Of a stretch of DNA of 64,000 bases, positions 49,601-63,700 are shown one piece after another. Position numbers and translations under genes: made by a program. The number at the start of each line of letters is the position of its first letter. Positions within the stretch are counted from its first letter, which is position 1. The stretch comes from Bemisia tabaci (Eukaryota; Arthropoda; Insecta; Hemiptera; Aleyrodidae). Under the pieces are notes generated by a model. It did not search any database, had not been told where the DNA came from, and saw nothing but the letters and a program-made list of their open reading frames with translations. The stretch covers positions 36,655,372 through 36,719,371 of the forward strand of contig NC_092797.1 of the NCBI RefSeq assembly GCF_918797505.1. Direction: 5' to 3'.

Positions 49601-52600
49601 TCTATGTTTACATGCTTACTCTCCCATTGATTATCAGGTAGTTCTGCATGCATCAGAAGTTGGGCTTGTAACATCGCAGCTTGTTACCTCCCTTGGTTCT
49701 GAATGGGACGATGTCTCCTTTGAGCATCTTACAGAAAACATGCCCGGTTTTCGGTTTTCCACCTTCCTTACTCTCCTTGAAAGTCGATTCTTGCCGAACA
49801 TGGAACCAGCTGGATTGGTTGAGGCAGTCACTGCAATATCTCACACCTTCATCAAGGACGTCATTAAAAAAGTTGGTGATGATTTTTGTTACCTTGTTTT
49901 TCTCCTTTTTCTTTTGTTCCCTCTTTCTCTTTTCTTCAGCATCCCCCCCTTCTCTCAAAGCAACTAGCGTGGTCTCCCCTTATGGTCTGCTCCACTAAAA
50001 AAATAAATTTATCTTGATCATTGCAAATAAATTGACAAGTGAAGTGTCTTATCTATGTTTTAACCATCTGATTATTGGTACCTTTGTGTCATCCTCCTCA
50101 CTAAGTGTGTGTATTTTCATAGGGCATTCTGCTAAAACGTGGTTTCCTGCTACCGACGTTGCGCGAATATTGGTTTGTTCTGCAACCAACACAATTGACG
50201 TATTACAAGACTCAAGAAGAGCGTGATCAAAGCGGTATCATTTCCATTGATTCACACTGTTGGGTCGATTCTAACCTCCAACGCATAATGCTTCATACCC
50301 CAGAGAGAACTTTTGAATTCGCTACTTACGATCATAGGTTTGTTACATTTCAGTTTTGTCTATTATGCCTGTTGCAGGTAAATATTTGAGAAGTTGCATC
50401 AATAAAGCCCATTTGAATGTATTTAGACTAACTAGATTGCACTGAAAGCCACTAACTTTGATCTAACCAGGCACTGTATTTACCTGTATATTAAGTGTTC
50501 ACTTGGAGATAACACGATTATTCCGACCTGCACATGCTTTCTTCATGGTTCTCAGTGAAGTATTAAGTTGTTTAGATCATTAGTTCTTAGACTTGGATGT
50601 TCATATGTAGATCCAACAAAATTACCGTAAGAAGTTTGCACAGGGTCATGTGTAACCTACAGAATTCTTTAATGTTTACTTACTTGTTTCAGTATGCACA
50701 AGAAATTTAGTTGCAGTAAGTGCCAAAAATAGTTGGAAAAAAGTTGATACAGTGTAAAGGAAAAATGTAAATTTTGTGAAAAAGCAAATAGGTAGTTAAT
50801 TCAAAGAAAAATGATAATACATAAGAAGTTGGTAACCTTCCTCTCACAATTTTTTAGTGAAGAATAATTGAATTTCAAGTAATCTCATGAAAATTCATCA
50901 AAGAACTGTAAAAACTCACTGGCTTGTAAAATTCTTAAAAGCCAGCAGTATTTCGGACTGTGTCTTGTGCGGCTTGGCTACCATTCCATATTCTTTTATA
51001 ACATATAATACCTATCTTATGATGATGATTTGTATATATAGCAATATTAGCGATATTAGATTGACTCGTAGTTGCCCTAGTAATGAATATTGGTGCTATT
51101 CATGCAAGACAATTTTGGCAATGAATGGTGTCATATCTTGATCTGAGGGTCATAGTATTTATTTTATTCCTCATTTGTGCATTTCAGGAGTCGGCTGCAG
51201 TGGTTATCAGCTTTACAATTAGCCATTTCACATTCAGGTGACACTCAAGGCTACCAACGCATGCTGGCTGCCAAAAGACGTCGACAGCGAGAAATTGACC
51301 TTGAGGAGAAAAAGCGTCGAAGCAGTTTATTCCATGACATGGGAGCTCAGTTACAAGCGGAAAAACTGGTAATGCTCCAATTCATCTGTTCCTTATTTTA
51401 GATACAGCGGAAAAAAAAGAGTATGAATTAAGTGGATTGCATTTTGCAAAAAGGAACCAAGAGCATTCCAATGTAGCTAGGACTGGGCAGCGAACATTCT
51501 TTACAGTTAAATTACTGAAACCATGCACAAAATTCCGTACTTTAAATGTCGGAATTTTTAGGATTATTGGTGCCATATTGTGTTCACTTACTTCTGAATG
51601 TCACTGAATAGCAAACTGTCTTCACCTTCTTTTTTCCCCCTCCTTCCAGTGTAGTTTGTTAATTCTCATGTTGCCTTGTTCTTCCTACACCCTTTTTGTT
51701 TTTAAATTTTTCCTATTTAATTTGTCATTTACACCTTTAGGTCCTTTTGGATCAAGTATATTGTTGGGAATTACTTCTCTCAATTAGCTTTCTTCAAAAA
51801 ATTCTAATCTCAGTTTCTGTTCACAAGTAACAGCACTTTTCAAATGTAAGAAATTTGTTTCAACCTGGTCACCTAGTTCAATCAAAACATGATATGCTAA
51901 TTTCAAACTTGCATTTTTCTTATTTCAGGCAAGAGAGGCGGCTGAAAACAAAGCAAAGGAGCTTAAAGAGGCTAAAGAAAAACAGGTTGTAGAGTTAGAA
52001 CATTTACTAGAAGAAGAAACTCAAGCTAAAAGAGATGAAGAAATTGTTAGGAACCTTCAAGCCAGGTACTGTCTTCTCATGTCAATCATTTAATGCGTGA
52101 AAATCAATTTCAGAAAATGAACATTGATAACAACAACAGAAATGCCTGTTTTTGAAGAAACTTAGAACAGACAGAAGTACCATTTGGCACTCTTTTACTG
52201 TACTATTGAAAATATTCCAACGTCGCCAAATTTCTTCTCATGAAACTGCACGATCTCGGAAAAACTTCTGATTTTTTTTCTTGCCAATTTTCCCGAGAAT
52301 TTTGTTTTCAATTTGATTACCTAATGGGCCTGTTACAAACTTATGCTAGAGCAAAAGTAAGAGTTGTTACTCATAGAAAATGTCTCAAAAATCACGATGA
52401 GCACATCGGCAAAGTCTGAAATGCACTTCTTACTTCACAAGTTGAATACGAAATTTGCGTTTTTTCGAGCTGTCATTTCATCTAAACCTTGCTCACATAG
52501 ATACTATGCAATATTCAACATAGCCGACGCCAATTCACCAAAATACATGTGACGGGAGGATGATTCTAACCAACTGATAACAATCGGCGTGTTTACATTC

Positions 52601-55600
52601 ACATTTTTCTTGCATCGATAGATATCCGCCTTGATTGACCTTGTGCTCTCCTCAACTTGCGTGCGGAAGCGTCGGCCATGTTAAGCAGGGATTGAATGGA
52701 ACGACTCCTCTTATGAAATGTTCACCTATGCTGTAGTATCCTTTTTGAAGCGGAAATTTTAAAAAACGCAAATTTCTTACACAGACTGTGAAGTTAGGAG
52801 TGCATTTCAGAATTTGCCGATGTGCTCATTGTGATTTTTGAGACATGATCTGGAAGGAGCAACTCTTATTTTTGCTCTAGCAAAAGTTTGCAACAGGCCT
52901 ATTGTGTCTTAGAATTTCAGGGAGAGGTATTGATAATCTTTATGAAATATCAGGGAAAGTTTGATTACTTTCAAATGTCGATGTGGTACCCTTCCTTGGT
53001 TAAGCGCCATTTTTTCAATGTGTCAAAAGAAGAATTTTAAGATTCATCCCTCTAAATTTGTCTTAAAAATCTGTATACATATTTTACATCGCCTCAAGTA
53101 CACTGTCGAAGCCTAGTGATAAGGCGTTTTGCTATTTTAAAGTGAATGTACAAGCGCCTTAAAATGAAAATTCCTCAAGATTGAAAACATTTCCTATCTT
53201 GTCGGGAATTATATAGATCTAAGCTTCTTTTTCATACTGTCTTAAATCTATTTTTATATGTGCTTTTCAAGTAGGAAATTTTCAAGTTGTCAAACATCCC
53301 ATCCAGTTCCGTGCTTAAAGCTCTTTGAATAATAGAGTCATTCTTTTCGGAAACAATTTTTAAGCTTTGCCACGCTAATCAGGCGGTGCAGCTTCATGAA
53401 TCATTCTTTGCAAATCAAACAAACCATTCATTAATTATCCTTACACAAAAATAAGAGGGGAAGCTTTACAAGGGCCTTTAATGTGTTCAGCTGTAAATGC
53501 ATCTAACTGCACAATATGAGCAACTTTGCAATGCTCATATGTCGCTCTTACAAAGGAAGGCTCCGTTTCATTAAAACATTCAAGATTCCATTAACTATCT
53601 AGTCTATTTTTCAGTCTATTGTTATTGGAATTGTTATCTAAACATACTTAAAGTTCACTGCTTATTCTAGCAAATGTATTTTTTTTTTCCTAGAGTCTTA
53701 CGAGAGGAGTGGGAAAAACGAGAAGAGCTAGAGCGACTTCAAGAAGAGCAAAGACTCCTTCTAGAGCAAGAGAGACAAAAAAGGCGCGAGTTTGAGCAGA
53801 AACAAAGAGAAAAGGAGACTCAGCTACAAGGTAAGCTGTAGTTTTCTTTATCCTTTATTTATTTATTTATTTATTTATTTATTTTTTTATATCAAATTTG
53901 AATTGTTTATTTATTTATTTTTTGAGATAATGACATTTGCCCTTGTGTTTCTAGCATAAACTGAGTCTGCTGTGAAGACACTTAAAAAGCTCTTTTAAAA
54001 AAATCTCTAAAAAAAAAGTAGATAGCAGTAAGTGAACAGAACTTCCTACATCAGGCTATAATAAGAAGAACCCATAGCAAAACTGAGATATTCACAGAAT
54101 CACCTATAGTATAATGCAATGCCAAGCAATTCGGAATATCTCAATATCACCACACTTGGATCCTGCTTAACTGTCCACAATTCATCCATACTGACTCAAA
54201 AGAAAAATCCATTTGACTTGTGTATATTTCAATATCTTCAAAACCTTCTTTTTTAATTGTTAACTGTAATCTTTGCCTTGTCTTATAAATCACTGTCTAA
54301 TCTACCATGAGACAAAAACAACAGTAGACATGAGTTCCCCCTCTCAGAACGTTCTGTCCTTCAGGACAATGCAGACGACTCATGTGGAAATGGTTAGCTT
54401 AAGAGGGAACGGCAATCCTCATTTTTCCCTCTTACTCACATTGCTAACTGCTTGATACTTGTTCTCTGTATATTGACATATTTTCTCTGTGTATACATGT
54501 TTCTTTACAGCATTTCCTAGCACTCTTCGACACCTAATCGTCATTGACCCCTATCAAACCACTATGTTCTCTGTTATTGAATATCATTTTGGCAAGATTC
54601 ATCATGGACAGATGATAAAAAAAGAGATTAGGTTAACTTTTTACTGCTGACATGGCTTCTTAAGGTGATTCGATGGACGCTTTATTTTGTGTCAGAGCGG
54701 CATGCGATATATTGCATTGATTAGTTCCATTTTCTCAGCTACCTACTTGTCATTTTTTTTTAAATTTTGAGATCACAATTTTGTTGTCAGGAGACTAAAG
54801 AATTCACTTACCAGTTTTGACAAACAAATTCAACGTAATATGGGCGTGGTTTTTTAAGAGGAAAAATGTCGCATTCGATTGCAGTTTTGATATCAGTATC
54901 GAGTGCGATATTTTTCCTCCAAAACAAACCACGCCTTTATTAAGTTGAATTTGTTTGTCAAAATTAGAAAGTGAATTCTTTAGTATCCTGACAAAAGAAT
55001 TGCGATCTCAAATTTCGAGAAAAATGACGAGTAGCTGAAAAAATGGAACCAATCGATCGCATGTCGTTTTGACACAAAATATGGCGTCCATCGAATCACC
55101 TTAAACTATACTTCTTTAATGATGCACTCACAATGACCTCATGAATTACAACACATAATTTTACCAGTTTCATCACTGCAAATGGCAATGAACTGTTTTT
55201 CAAATTGTTTTGATCAAATAGCTACCTGAAACACTTTTATAAGCCATTTTGAATACTTGTTCAGGATACTTAGTCCATGTCTTGTCAATATCAGAGTGCA
55301 ATATTACAAAAATGTACATCAGACAATGAGGAAACCCATTTATTTTGGTAGCCCACATAATTTGGTACATCTGCCTAGGCCGAACTCAAACTGAGATAAT
55401 GGATCTGTTGCACTGGTCACAAAATCGTGGTTTGATGCTTAATTCTTGTAGATTAGCTAAAAACAACAAGATCTGTCCAAACCGCAACTCTCTACTTTCA
55501 TTATTAACCAAGATATCGCCCTTTGAAAAGTCGGGTTTTTGACATCATCCACCGCGGTAGTGATGCCCTTGGTTCCTTTCGCCTTGTTTTCATCCAATTT

Positions 55601-56901
55601 TTCTGTTGAGTAACCAGTGTGTCATTGACCGATGAAAGCGAGGTGGAAGAAATTATGGGTGCCACTACCGCAGTGGATGACGTCAACAACCCGTCTTTTC
55701 AAAAGGTGATATCTCGGTTAATATTGAACGTAGAAAGTTGCGGTTTGGACAGATTTATTATTTTTAGCTAATCTGCAAGTATCAAGTATCAAAACACGAT
55801 TTTGTGATCAGCGCAACTGACGCATTGTGCTTTCACTGTATCTTTCCAATTGATATATTTTGTTAAAATTTACTCTTTTGGAGGCTAATTATGAGATAAT
55901 TCTAAGTTCAAGTCAACCAGAGATTTCAGGACAAAACATTGAATATGGTAGCTCTTGGCAATTGAAACATTCTCTCTTTAAAATTTGCAGCAATGTATGT
56001 TCAGTAATTAATCAGTCTATAATCAATAATACCACGCAGCATACAGGCCCTTTTTATAGGAAGATTAGAAACATTCTAGTAGCTTTGGATGATAACAGAG
56101 CCTTGAGTATTTTTTGTAAGCGAGTGCTCCAGTTTGCTGAATTCCATCCACATTGGACGCTGCTAAACTGTCCTCTAGTAGCACTCAAGAATATTCCAGA
56201 GGCATTTTTCAAGTTTCAAAAAAGTGCCCTCTAGTTATTTTATTCTTGGTTCCTCCGGAACAGTTTCCAGTGATCACAATTGAACAGTTTGACATTTTTC
56301 ACATTTTCTTGTAATACTATCAAATAATGTATTCTTTCAGAGGCAGAAATGAGACTCAGGGAACTGGAATTGGAGAGACAGAGATTGGATCTGGAGCTTA
56401 GCCGAGCCCAACAAAAGATTTCCCTGTCAGAGAAATCTGTGGCTAGTATTGAAGCTACCTACAAGGTCAGTTTTTTAGGATTTTAAAATAGCTAATGAGA
56501 ATGTTGATAGCAAAACCTCTCATGCCTACTCTACCATTTTCAGACAAAATGAACGTTTTTGCATTTTTTTGAAAGACCATTTAACATGTACTGATCAATT
56601 TCCTCCGAATATGTACCTCTAAAAAGAATTGGTAGCGATGGTTGAAAAATCTGTCCATTTCTATTTGTTTAATTACGTTTTGAAAAGTGAAAAGAAACAT
56701 AAATATTTGCACGGACTGAAAGCATTGGGTAGTTTTTCCTCAACGACTTTGTAAGGTCTCAGAATTTTTCTGAACGTTGCAAAGTCACCCCTGTAAAAAA
56801 AAAAATGAGCTTTAAGCTGATGCTAATAACATAGGGACCATCAGTTTTAAGTTAAGGTAAATTTGCAATCAATACAGCACAAAGCAAGGGGCATAAAATG
56901 A

Positions 56902-56932
<31 letters not shown>

Positions 56933-57659
56933 TATATACTGATTAATTGAACGTTAATGATAAATGATATTTAGATACTCATGTGCACAACATTTATGGA
57001 GTAAACTGTAATTGTCTTCTATTGCGCTGTTACGTACGATATTCAGTGAGTGCATTGCAAACTGTTCCAGTGAATTTGTCATTGTTTTCCTTTTAAAAGA
57101 TCAAGTCTTCCAAGAAAAATCATTTTCACTATCATGGATTCATGGAGAAGAAGCTCTTCTTGACAGTTTCTGATTGCGCTAAGGGATACATTTTTTGTAT
57201 CAAGAAAGCAATTAATTGTGCCAAGTGAAGTCTCAGTTGTGCAAAGAAAGTTTCTTTGTCGTGGTGAAATATTCATGATTTTTTCTCCCGAAAAAATTGT
57301 ATCACACCATGGGAACTTTCATTGTAACAAGTAACATTTTTTGGGATGTAATCAATTACTTTTTGAAGCAACAAGTATTTCCTTCAGTGTGACCAGAAAC
57401 TACCCAAATAAGCTGATGATGGAATACTGAACCGGATTCTACTTGGTGTATGCACAGAAACTTGAAAATGTTTAATGGAAATAACATAGTTTTGGAGTTG
57501 AGTCATCTCATTTTAAGCATTAGGGATAAAATAAAATCATCTTTGCTAATTTTTTTCATGATATATTTCCAGAGTATTAATCCTCAGATTAAAGTGCGTC
57601 GAGCCCTTTCCTTCATGCCGTCAACGAGAGAACGCCTTGCCAAACCAAGCAAAAAGTGA
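46644..57659 (+). CDS. SWAP70: SWAP-70/DEF6-type PH and coiled-coil protein, ten exons
   Basis: Exons 46644-46742, 47745-47864, 48495-48788, 49638-49871, 50123-50337, 51188-51368, 51929-52065, 53694-53830, 56341-56465 and 57573-57659 stay in frame for 542 aa (vertebrate SWAP-70 about 585, DEF6 about 630). The start MAVLLKNVSNSIWHAFSAL and the KSGIVLKSKLKVLTANL segment match the family's EF-hand-like N terminus. A PH domain spans about 250-337 (GILLKRGFL to WLSALQLAI), which in this family binds phosphoinositides. A continuous Glu/Arg/Gln-rich coiled coil follows (about 345-514), then a basic tail ending LAKPSKK. Vertebrate members act on Rac/Cdc42 and F-actin in the cytoplasm and at membrane ruffles. 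The exon 4 donor (GTTGGT) is weak. One insect gene probably stands for both vertebrate paralogues. AATAAA is at 57859. Confidence 0.92.
52326..52900. mobile_element. 575-bp inverted-repeat element in SWAP70 intron 7
   Basis: Ends GGGCCTGTTACAAACTTATG (52326) and the complement of the bases ending at 52900 begin arms of about 150 bp that pair with roughly 15 percent mismatch, including ATGAGCACATCGGCAAA. The centre is unique. No coding capacity or clear target duplication. Confidence 0.8.
54664..55100. mobile_element. 437-bp palindromic MITE flanked by TTAA
   Basis: Arms from GGTGATTCGATGGACGC (54664) to its complement ending at 55100 pair along almost the whole length with scattered mismatches. 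TTAA stands directly outside both ends (54660-54663 and 55101-55104), the target preferred by piggyBac-type transposases, although GGTGATTCG is not a classic piggyBac end. It lies in SWAP70 intron 8. Confidence 0.75.
55404..55820. mobile_element. 417-bp foldback element in SWAP70 intron 8
   Basis: Arms of about 200 bp (TCTGTTGCACTGGTCACAAA from 55404; right arm ends 55820) are complementary with about 15 percent mismatch, including GATTAGCTAAAAA and CCAAACCGCAACT blocks. The centre near 55600-55625 is unpaired. Confidence 0.75.
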
Positions 57660-60600
57660 GGTGCATAAGTAACTTATTTCTAAACATCTTGAAAACCCGG
57701 TCTCCATTTGAAATTGAAAAACAATGGGAAAAAACGTCACCAAACGTTTTGTTCTTGTTTGAACTGATATTTTCAGGTAAGATTTTTTATACAATTGCTG
57801 TGGGAAAACTCTCCTTCAAAATATTTTTTTTAAAATTTTGATATCTGAAATTTACAGAAATAAAGAACAGTTGGTCTTTAAGCATCTGTATTTTTTGTCA
57901 AAGATTAAATCTCCAGAGATATTTTCTACTGTCATTAGAATTTGATATATTTTTACTTTTATAATTTAAATGAAATTTAACGTACTTCTTAAGTTTTTGT
58001 CCTTTTAATTAGTTGATAATGGAGTTTACCGATCAAAACTATTGAAACTTTAATTTTGTCTTCAGGGCTTAAAAACTGGGAAAAATACCCTTGCAAACGG
58101 AAAAATATCTGGTAGAAAAATTTGCTCCTAAAAGTGGTAGGGATTATTAGAAAATGCTGGAAATCTAGTGAGAAATACCAGAATTTTTCCCCTTCATCAT
58201 GGCATTTTCTCTACCATTTATGTTTTTTCAACCACTGGAACAAATATTCTGACAAATTATAACTTACAAGAGGTGAAACTGAAGACTTGAGGTCAATATT
58301 AAAGTTACAACCAGAAATTTCTCTGTCTTGATGAATCCTGGCAGATCATTGACTGAAAAATTGCAATATTTTTTTTCTCCCTTAAGTTTGCAGACAATCT
58401 AATTTTGGCAAATCTTATCTGTTGAATTTGTCCGGAAAAATTGTAAACTTAAAATAAACACAATCAGCCCATCAAAGAGCATTTGTACAGCCTTAAAGAC
58501 TCTTTAAGCTGTTTATAACCTAATTAAGAAAGATGCACGGGGCAGGCTACAATATTGAGCTGCCGCCCTCAAAGTATTTTGATATTTTAGAGCCTGATAT
58601 TCTGCTCAGTTAGTCAATTCTCAACTATGATAAGTAATTTTTAATACTAATTGGCTGTTGCCCTATTTATTGATTTGTAAATATAATTCATTAACCTTGT
58701 CTTGCCTTACGTAGGATGATTGCTAGAGGGAAGCAATTATTATTTGAAATTCCTATGTTGATAAGTTAGTTTACTCTGTCTTCTTCCTTATAAGGCAAAC
58801 TAAACTTCCTCTAAGTTAATTTTTCATTTGTATGGGGATTATTCTAAAGTTTCCTAGGCAGCCGTCCATAAATTAAGGGAAATTTTTGAGTTGGGTAGAC
58901 GTTCTTGTCATTTATACGCAATTTTTACTGAAGCAATTTGTACCTACTTATTTCATTGATATCTTATATCTTCCGTTTTTCGAGGAATGAATGGGAAAAT
59001 AAGAAATTGTTTACTTCCTTTGATTGCCAATCGCAATACTCTTTTTTACATTTTTACAAAGTAACCTGGACCTCCGAAACTTCTGAGTGGCATTTTTCAG
59101 CAAAAAAGATCCAATTTTATCAAAGTAAAATCGCTATGAACATGTGTTTATTAGCGTTTTTAAACGATTTCATCGTAATGAAATCTGTATTTTTTTACTG
59201 TAAATGAATTTTCAAAAATCAAAGATCGGCACTCATCGAAGAGCAATTTTATTGCAGTCAATTATTAAATATCCTAATTTAGTGTCTGTATAATATTGCT
59301 ATGAACTGCTATCAGCAAAATTGCAAGCATTCACAGATCTAATTGGATTTTACTACAATCATTGTTGCGCAGGTAATGCATTACGTTTTATGTGGGCTCT
59401 TCGAAGAATTAGAGGAGGTATTCAGTCAGAGTAAGCATTCTTTAATTTCCTGGTTGGTGTCCAACACAGTGTTTTGGAGTGTATTTGGCTATAAAAATGG
59501 TGAATTTACAAAAATACAAAATGTATGGATGATTGCGTAGGGTAAAAGATACCGCTCAGACGCAAGAATTAAAATATTTGCCCTATGAACTTGCCGAGTG
59601 TTCCGAAACTTCTGTTTTGGTCAATTCTTGTCCAAGAAAAGCTTTTTGGGAGTTGCTGTTCCTAATTTCAATATCTTAAGATTTTTTTAATGTATCTTCC
59701 ATGTCTTTCTGCTGAGTTCTTATCCTACTAAAATTTTTAATGTTACCTCTTATCTTACCTGTTAAAGTTTTCAGAAAAGTTGAATATTTTAGGAACTGTC
59801 TCTTTTGAACCATCTTTAATGAAAAATTTGTTGTAATTGATGGATTTTCTTCTCTTGGCATACATTTTTTCAGCATTTTAAATTATTACGTAGTATGCCT
59901 ACACGTTGTTGAAGTTATTTTGTTACTCTTTCTAAATTTTACTGTATCGTTAATTTTTTTGAAATTACTCAAAGTCCACCCACTCAGTCACCCATTAACT
60001 TTTATAGTAACATTCCACTACATATTTCCTTTTCCTTGCATTCTATTTTTTTTCTACAATCCTTTTGTTATCAGTACTTAGGTTCTCATGAAATAGCATT
60101 TATTTAAAAATTAACTGTGATCATAGATGCATTCCAAAAAGGATGTTCAGCACTCTTTTATACTTTTATATTTTAAAGATGAAGTGAATAAATGATTTTT
60201 TATGGATTTTATACATGTATTGAGTCATTTGTGATCTTTAACTTTTATAAATGTGATGTATTGATTTATCCCCCATCAATATTTTTTTTGACAAGTTTGT
60301 AATGGTAAATCTTCTATTTTAGTTGTTGCTGTAAGATTAAAGTATTTGGTGTGACAAGATGGACATTTTTTCTGACAGTGTTAATGAGACGCTGATCATT
60401 CAAAAAAAAAAAAAAAAAATTGAGATTGTGCCAATACATATCTTCTTACTGATTTGATCCACCTCCTTCAGTTCAGAAGTAGAGAAACTTATTTGTTGGA
60501 CGACCCTCGTATACTCTACTTTAAAGCTGAGTATCATTTCTGCTGAATTCTTTAGAATTCATTTCTTAGAGAAATGGAGGACACTACTTGAAAAAAGTGA

Positions 60601-60732
60601 TGATAAAAAACTACCAATATTTCTCTGAAAAACTTTATTCTACTTTTTTGGATGAAAAGAATAAATCTTCCGTGGAAAATAAATTGAATATCACAAAAGT
60701 TTATCGAACTCCAAATTTTGAACATATCCTCT
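57660..60732. other. 3' UTRs and spacer between SWAP70 and the IQ coiled-coil gene
   Basis: About 3 kb with no recognised gene. SWAP70 has an AATAAA at 57859-57864; the opposing gene has one on the minus strand at 60639-60634. The rest is AT-rich with no repeat structure that I could identify. Confidence 0.5.
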
Positions 60733-63700
60733 TTATTTTTTAGCTCCTTTTTTACCCTTCTTTCTGTTCCCATATTTTTTTCCTCTAGTTTTGAGTTTAG
60801 CCAGGTAATTGCGTACACATCGCTGTATTTTCCGAGCCGCAAATTTTTGTCTAACTTCCAGTAATCTCTGATCCCAGAGCATCTGCTCATAGTCTCTTTT
60901 TTCTGCCATCAACTTGACGTATGTCTCATTTTGTGACTCAAAGTTTTTCTGAAATTCAAATCAAACAATTGTACTAGATATTTCGTTAGTCTTGATTGTC
61001 CAAGGAAAAAGAGCTTTAGTGCCTCTAAATTGAAATTCAATGCACAGGCGCCGTTGCTCAAAGAGGTTTTTTTTTTTACAAATATAATGGCTTAGAAACT
61101 GACCAAAAATTTCAAGTCAAACTGGAGTCTGAAGGATTTGAAGTCCGGCATTCAAAAATCAGTTTCTGAGAATTAGTTAATAAAATTTTTATCTGCCCTG
61201 TTTTTGACACAAAAATAAATCAAATCACTTGAAAATTACTCTCTAGTGTACTTACTGAAGAGCTTTTTCCATAGAAAAGTTTAAATTTTGTCTTACCATC
61301 CCAACATGTCAAAAAAACCCATTCTGAGGAGATTGTCACTATGCACCAATGCCCTTTTTCCTGTGAACTGTCACATCAAAGAAAGGAAGGAAGCATTTTC
61401 CTCCTCCTTCAGAGGAAAAACCTTTGCCTTCTTTTTTCAGGTCTTGAGTATCCTACAACGTACAAATTCTAGAAATATTAATGAAAGGAATAATGTATGG
61501 AATGTATGTGCATTTAAAGGAAAAACTTATTATTGCATTTTACAGAATAGGTCAACTAAGGGAAACAAATGTGGGAACTGGTTAGGGGAATTCTTCTTGG
61601 GCTCCCACCAATCATAAAATCAAACTGGCGTGTGATTTTAGGACAAGTTAGTCTAATTAGCTTGGGATGACTCCCATCAGTGCAAACTTACCTGTGTAAG
61701 TAAGAAAGGAAGTTTAATTCTCACTAAATATTCTCCATTTTTAGGAATTCTTGCCAGCAATGTAAGTTTTTTTACGCCTGAAAAACATTGATTTTTGTAA
61801 AACAAGTTGTACTTAAGAACAATTAACTTTCTGTGCTTTCTTTTATAATTTGCATATCTCCTCAAATAGTTTAATTTGGTTAGAACTTTACCTTCAGCTC
61901 AATGTACATAAGTTTTTCCTTTTCAAATTGTGCCATCAGGTTCTCTAATTCGCATTGTTTCCTGTTCATATCTTCATCATACTTGTCTATGAGAGATTTC
62001 AGTTCCGTCTCAGAATTTTTTCTAGCCAAAAAATAAGTTATCAAAACATGAAATTTTTTTTTCCAAGCAGTCCAAAATTACAATGATAAAAGAAATTTCA
62101 CAACATTGATTCATTAACCTCCTGCAGTTCATTCATAATAGATTTATACCTTTTGCAAATGCTTACAATGATTGAATACATCATTCTATGTTTGATAATT
62201 TCAAACATGATTTAATGTCATCTTGCTCGGCTTGTCGAAATTGAAAAATGGTTACAAAAAGTATCTCACAAAATTAATGACTTCAATAAGATGCAGGTAC
62301 ACAAATTGTTCGGTCAACTACATTCCCTTCAATTTAAAACGAGACAAAGAAATTAATTTCAATAGAAAGTTTTGAGCAGTGAAAATAATATTGGTACAGA
62401 TTTTAAATTACCCTAAATCATATCGCATGGTTGAGAGATCTCAAGATTAAGATCAATTTGATACCTTATCGCGTGTAATGCCTCTTCCCTTTCCTTGTTG
62501 AACTCTTGAAGACCTTTCAGCTTCTCTTCTGTGGCGGCCAAAGTTTTCAACATGTTTTCCTGTTTTTGTCTGCTGGATCGAATACCAAATGCAATTTTCT
62601 CTTCAGATACTTCTCTAGAAAAGACAACAAAAAACAACTTTAAATAGGTGTGTTCAAATGAATCCTTGTCAGTTCACCGACTTTGAAAATTACAATATCC
62701 GTTCGTAAAGAGATCTTCTTATCCTCACCAATTATTACTTAATGAAACCATTTCGATAGCCTACTGAAAACCAATAGGAAACTCCTAGCTGTAATACCGT
62801 CCTCTCATGGGAAAAGAAAATATCTCTCATGTTAAGAAGAAAACTAGAGGTGGTGGTTTATTTCAATTCTTTTTTTGAGAATATTTTTGATATCCTCAAG
62901 TATTTCTGGCAAGTATGAAATTCCATCTCCAACTTGACTACTTAATGCCACCACAGAAGCAGTCAGTATTAGGTATCACAGAAGACTTACATTATTTTTC
63001 CGATGTTCCTGGATACACTCTGTCTAATAGCTTCTAATTTTACCCTGTAATCGGCAATAAGCTTTCGCTTCTCTTCCAGTGCCTGTTCGTACTGATTTTT
63101 CTGATCCTTGTATTTTACATGGACTTCAGCGAGCTCTTCCTCAGCTTTTCTGGCAAGGTCCAGTTGTTCCTGATCATCCTGCCTGCGATTTGATTTGAAT
63201 TTAGACCCGCTCTCGGTTTTTTGAGTAGGAAGTCCCCTTAACTTCTGGAAAATTCTCAAGAACTCTCTTCCTGGTTCTGATGTCTAGAATCAAACGTGAG
63301 TTGAAAATGGGCTGCTGCATGGAAGATGTCAGAAAAATGGCTCATCCCTCAATTAATGTTTTCCTTTCAAAATTTTGCGTTAAAAATTGCAAATTCATAC
63401 AAATTTTGATATATTTGAGACTAAAATTAGAATGCTATTTTTCAAAATTTTAATTTTTTGAAATTAGATAACAGCATAGGTAGGAGAAAGTCAGGATTAG
63501 TAATGATGAAGGAATAAGATTTTAATTGACAATATACTTATGTGATATGTGAGGCATCTATTTTATGTACTCATAAGTGCAGAGGATGTAAACTATAAGC
63601 CATTTTGACATAAAAGAGTGCCACCATCATAACCCTTGAGCAATTTTATTCAAAATGTTTAGTCTATGAAACTTTAAATTGCTCAGAAATGACAAATTAC

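Noticed and set aside
55860..56234. 124-aa open frame in SWAP70 intron 8
   Set aside because: No family resemblance, no splice signals fitting the flanking phases, and the exon chain is complete without it.
61288..61617. 109-aa plus-strand frame between exons of the IQ coiled-coil gene
   Set aside because: Chance open frame in an intron on the opposite strand, with no recognisable domain.
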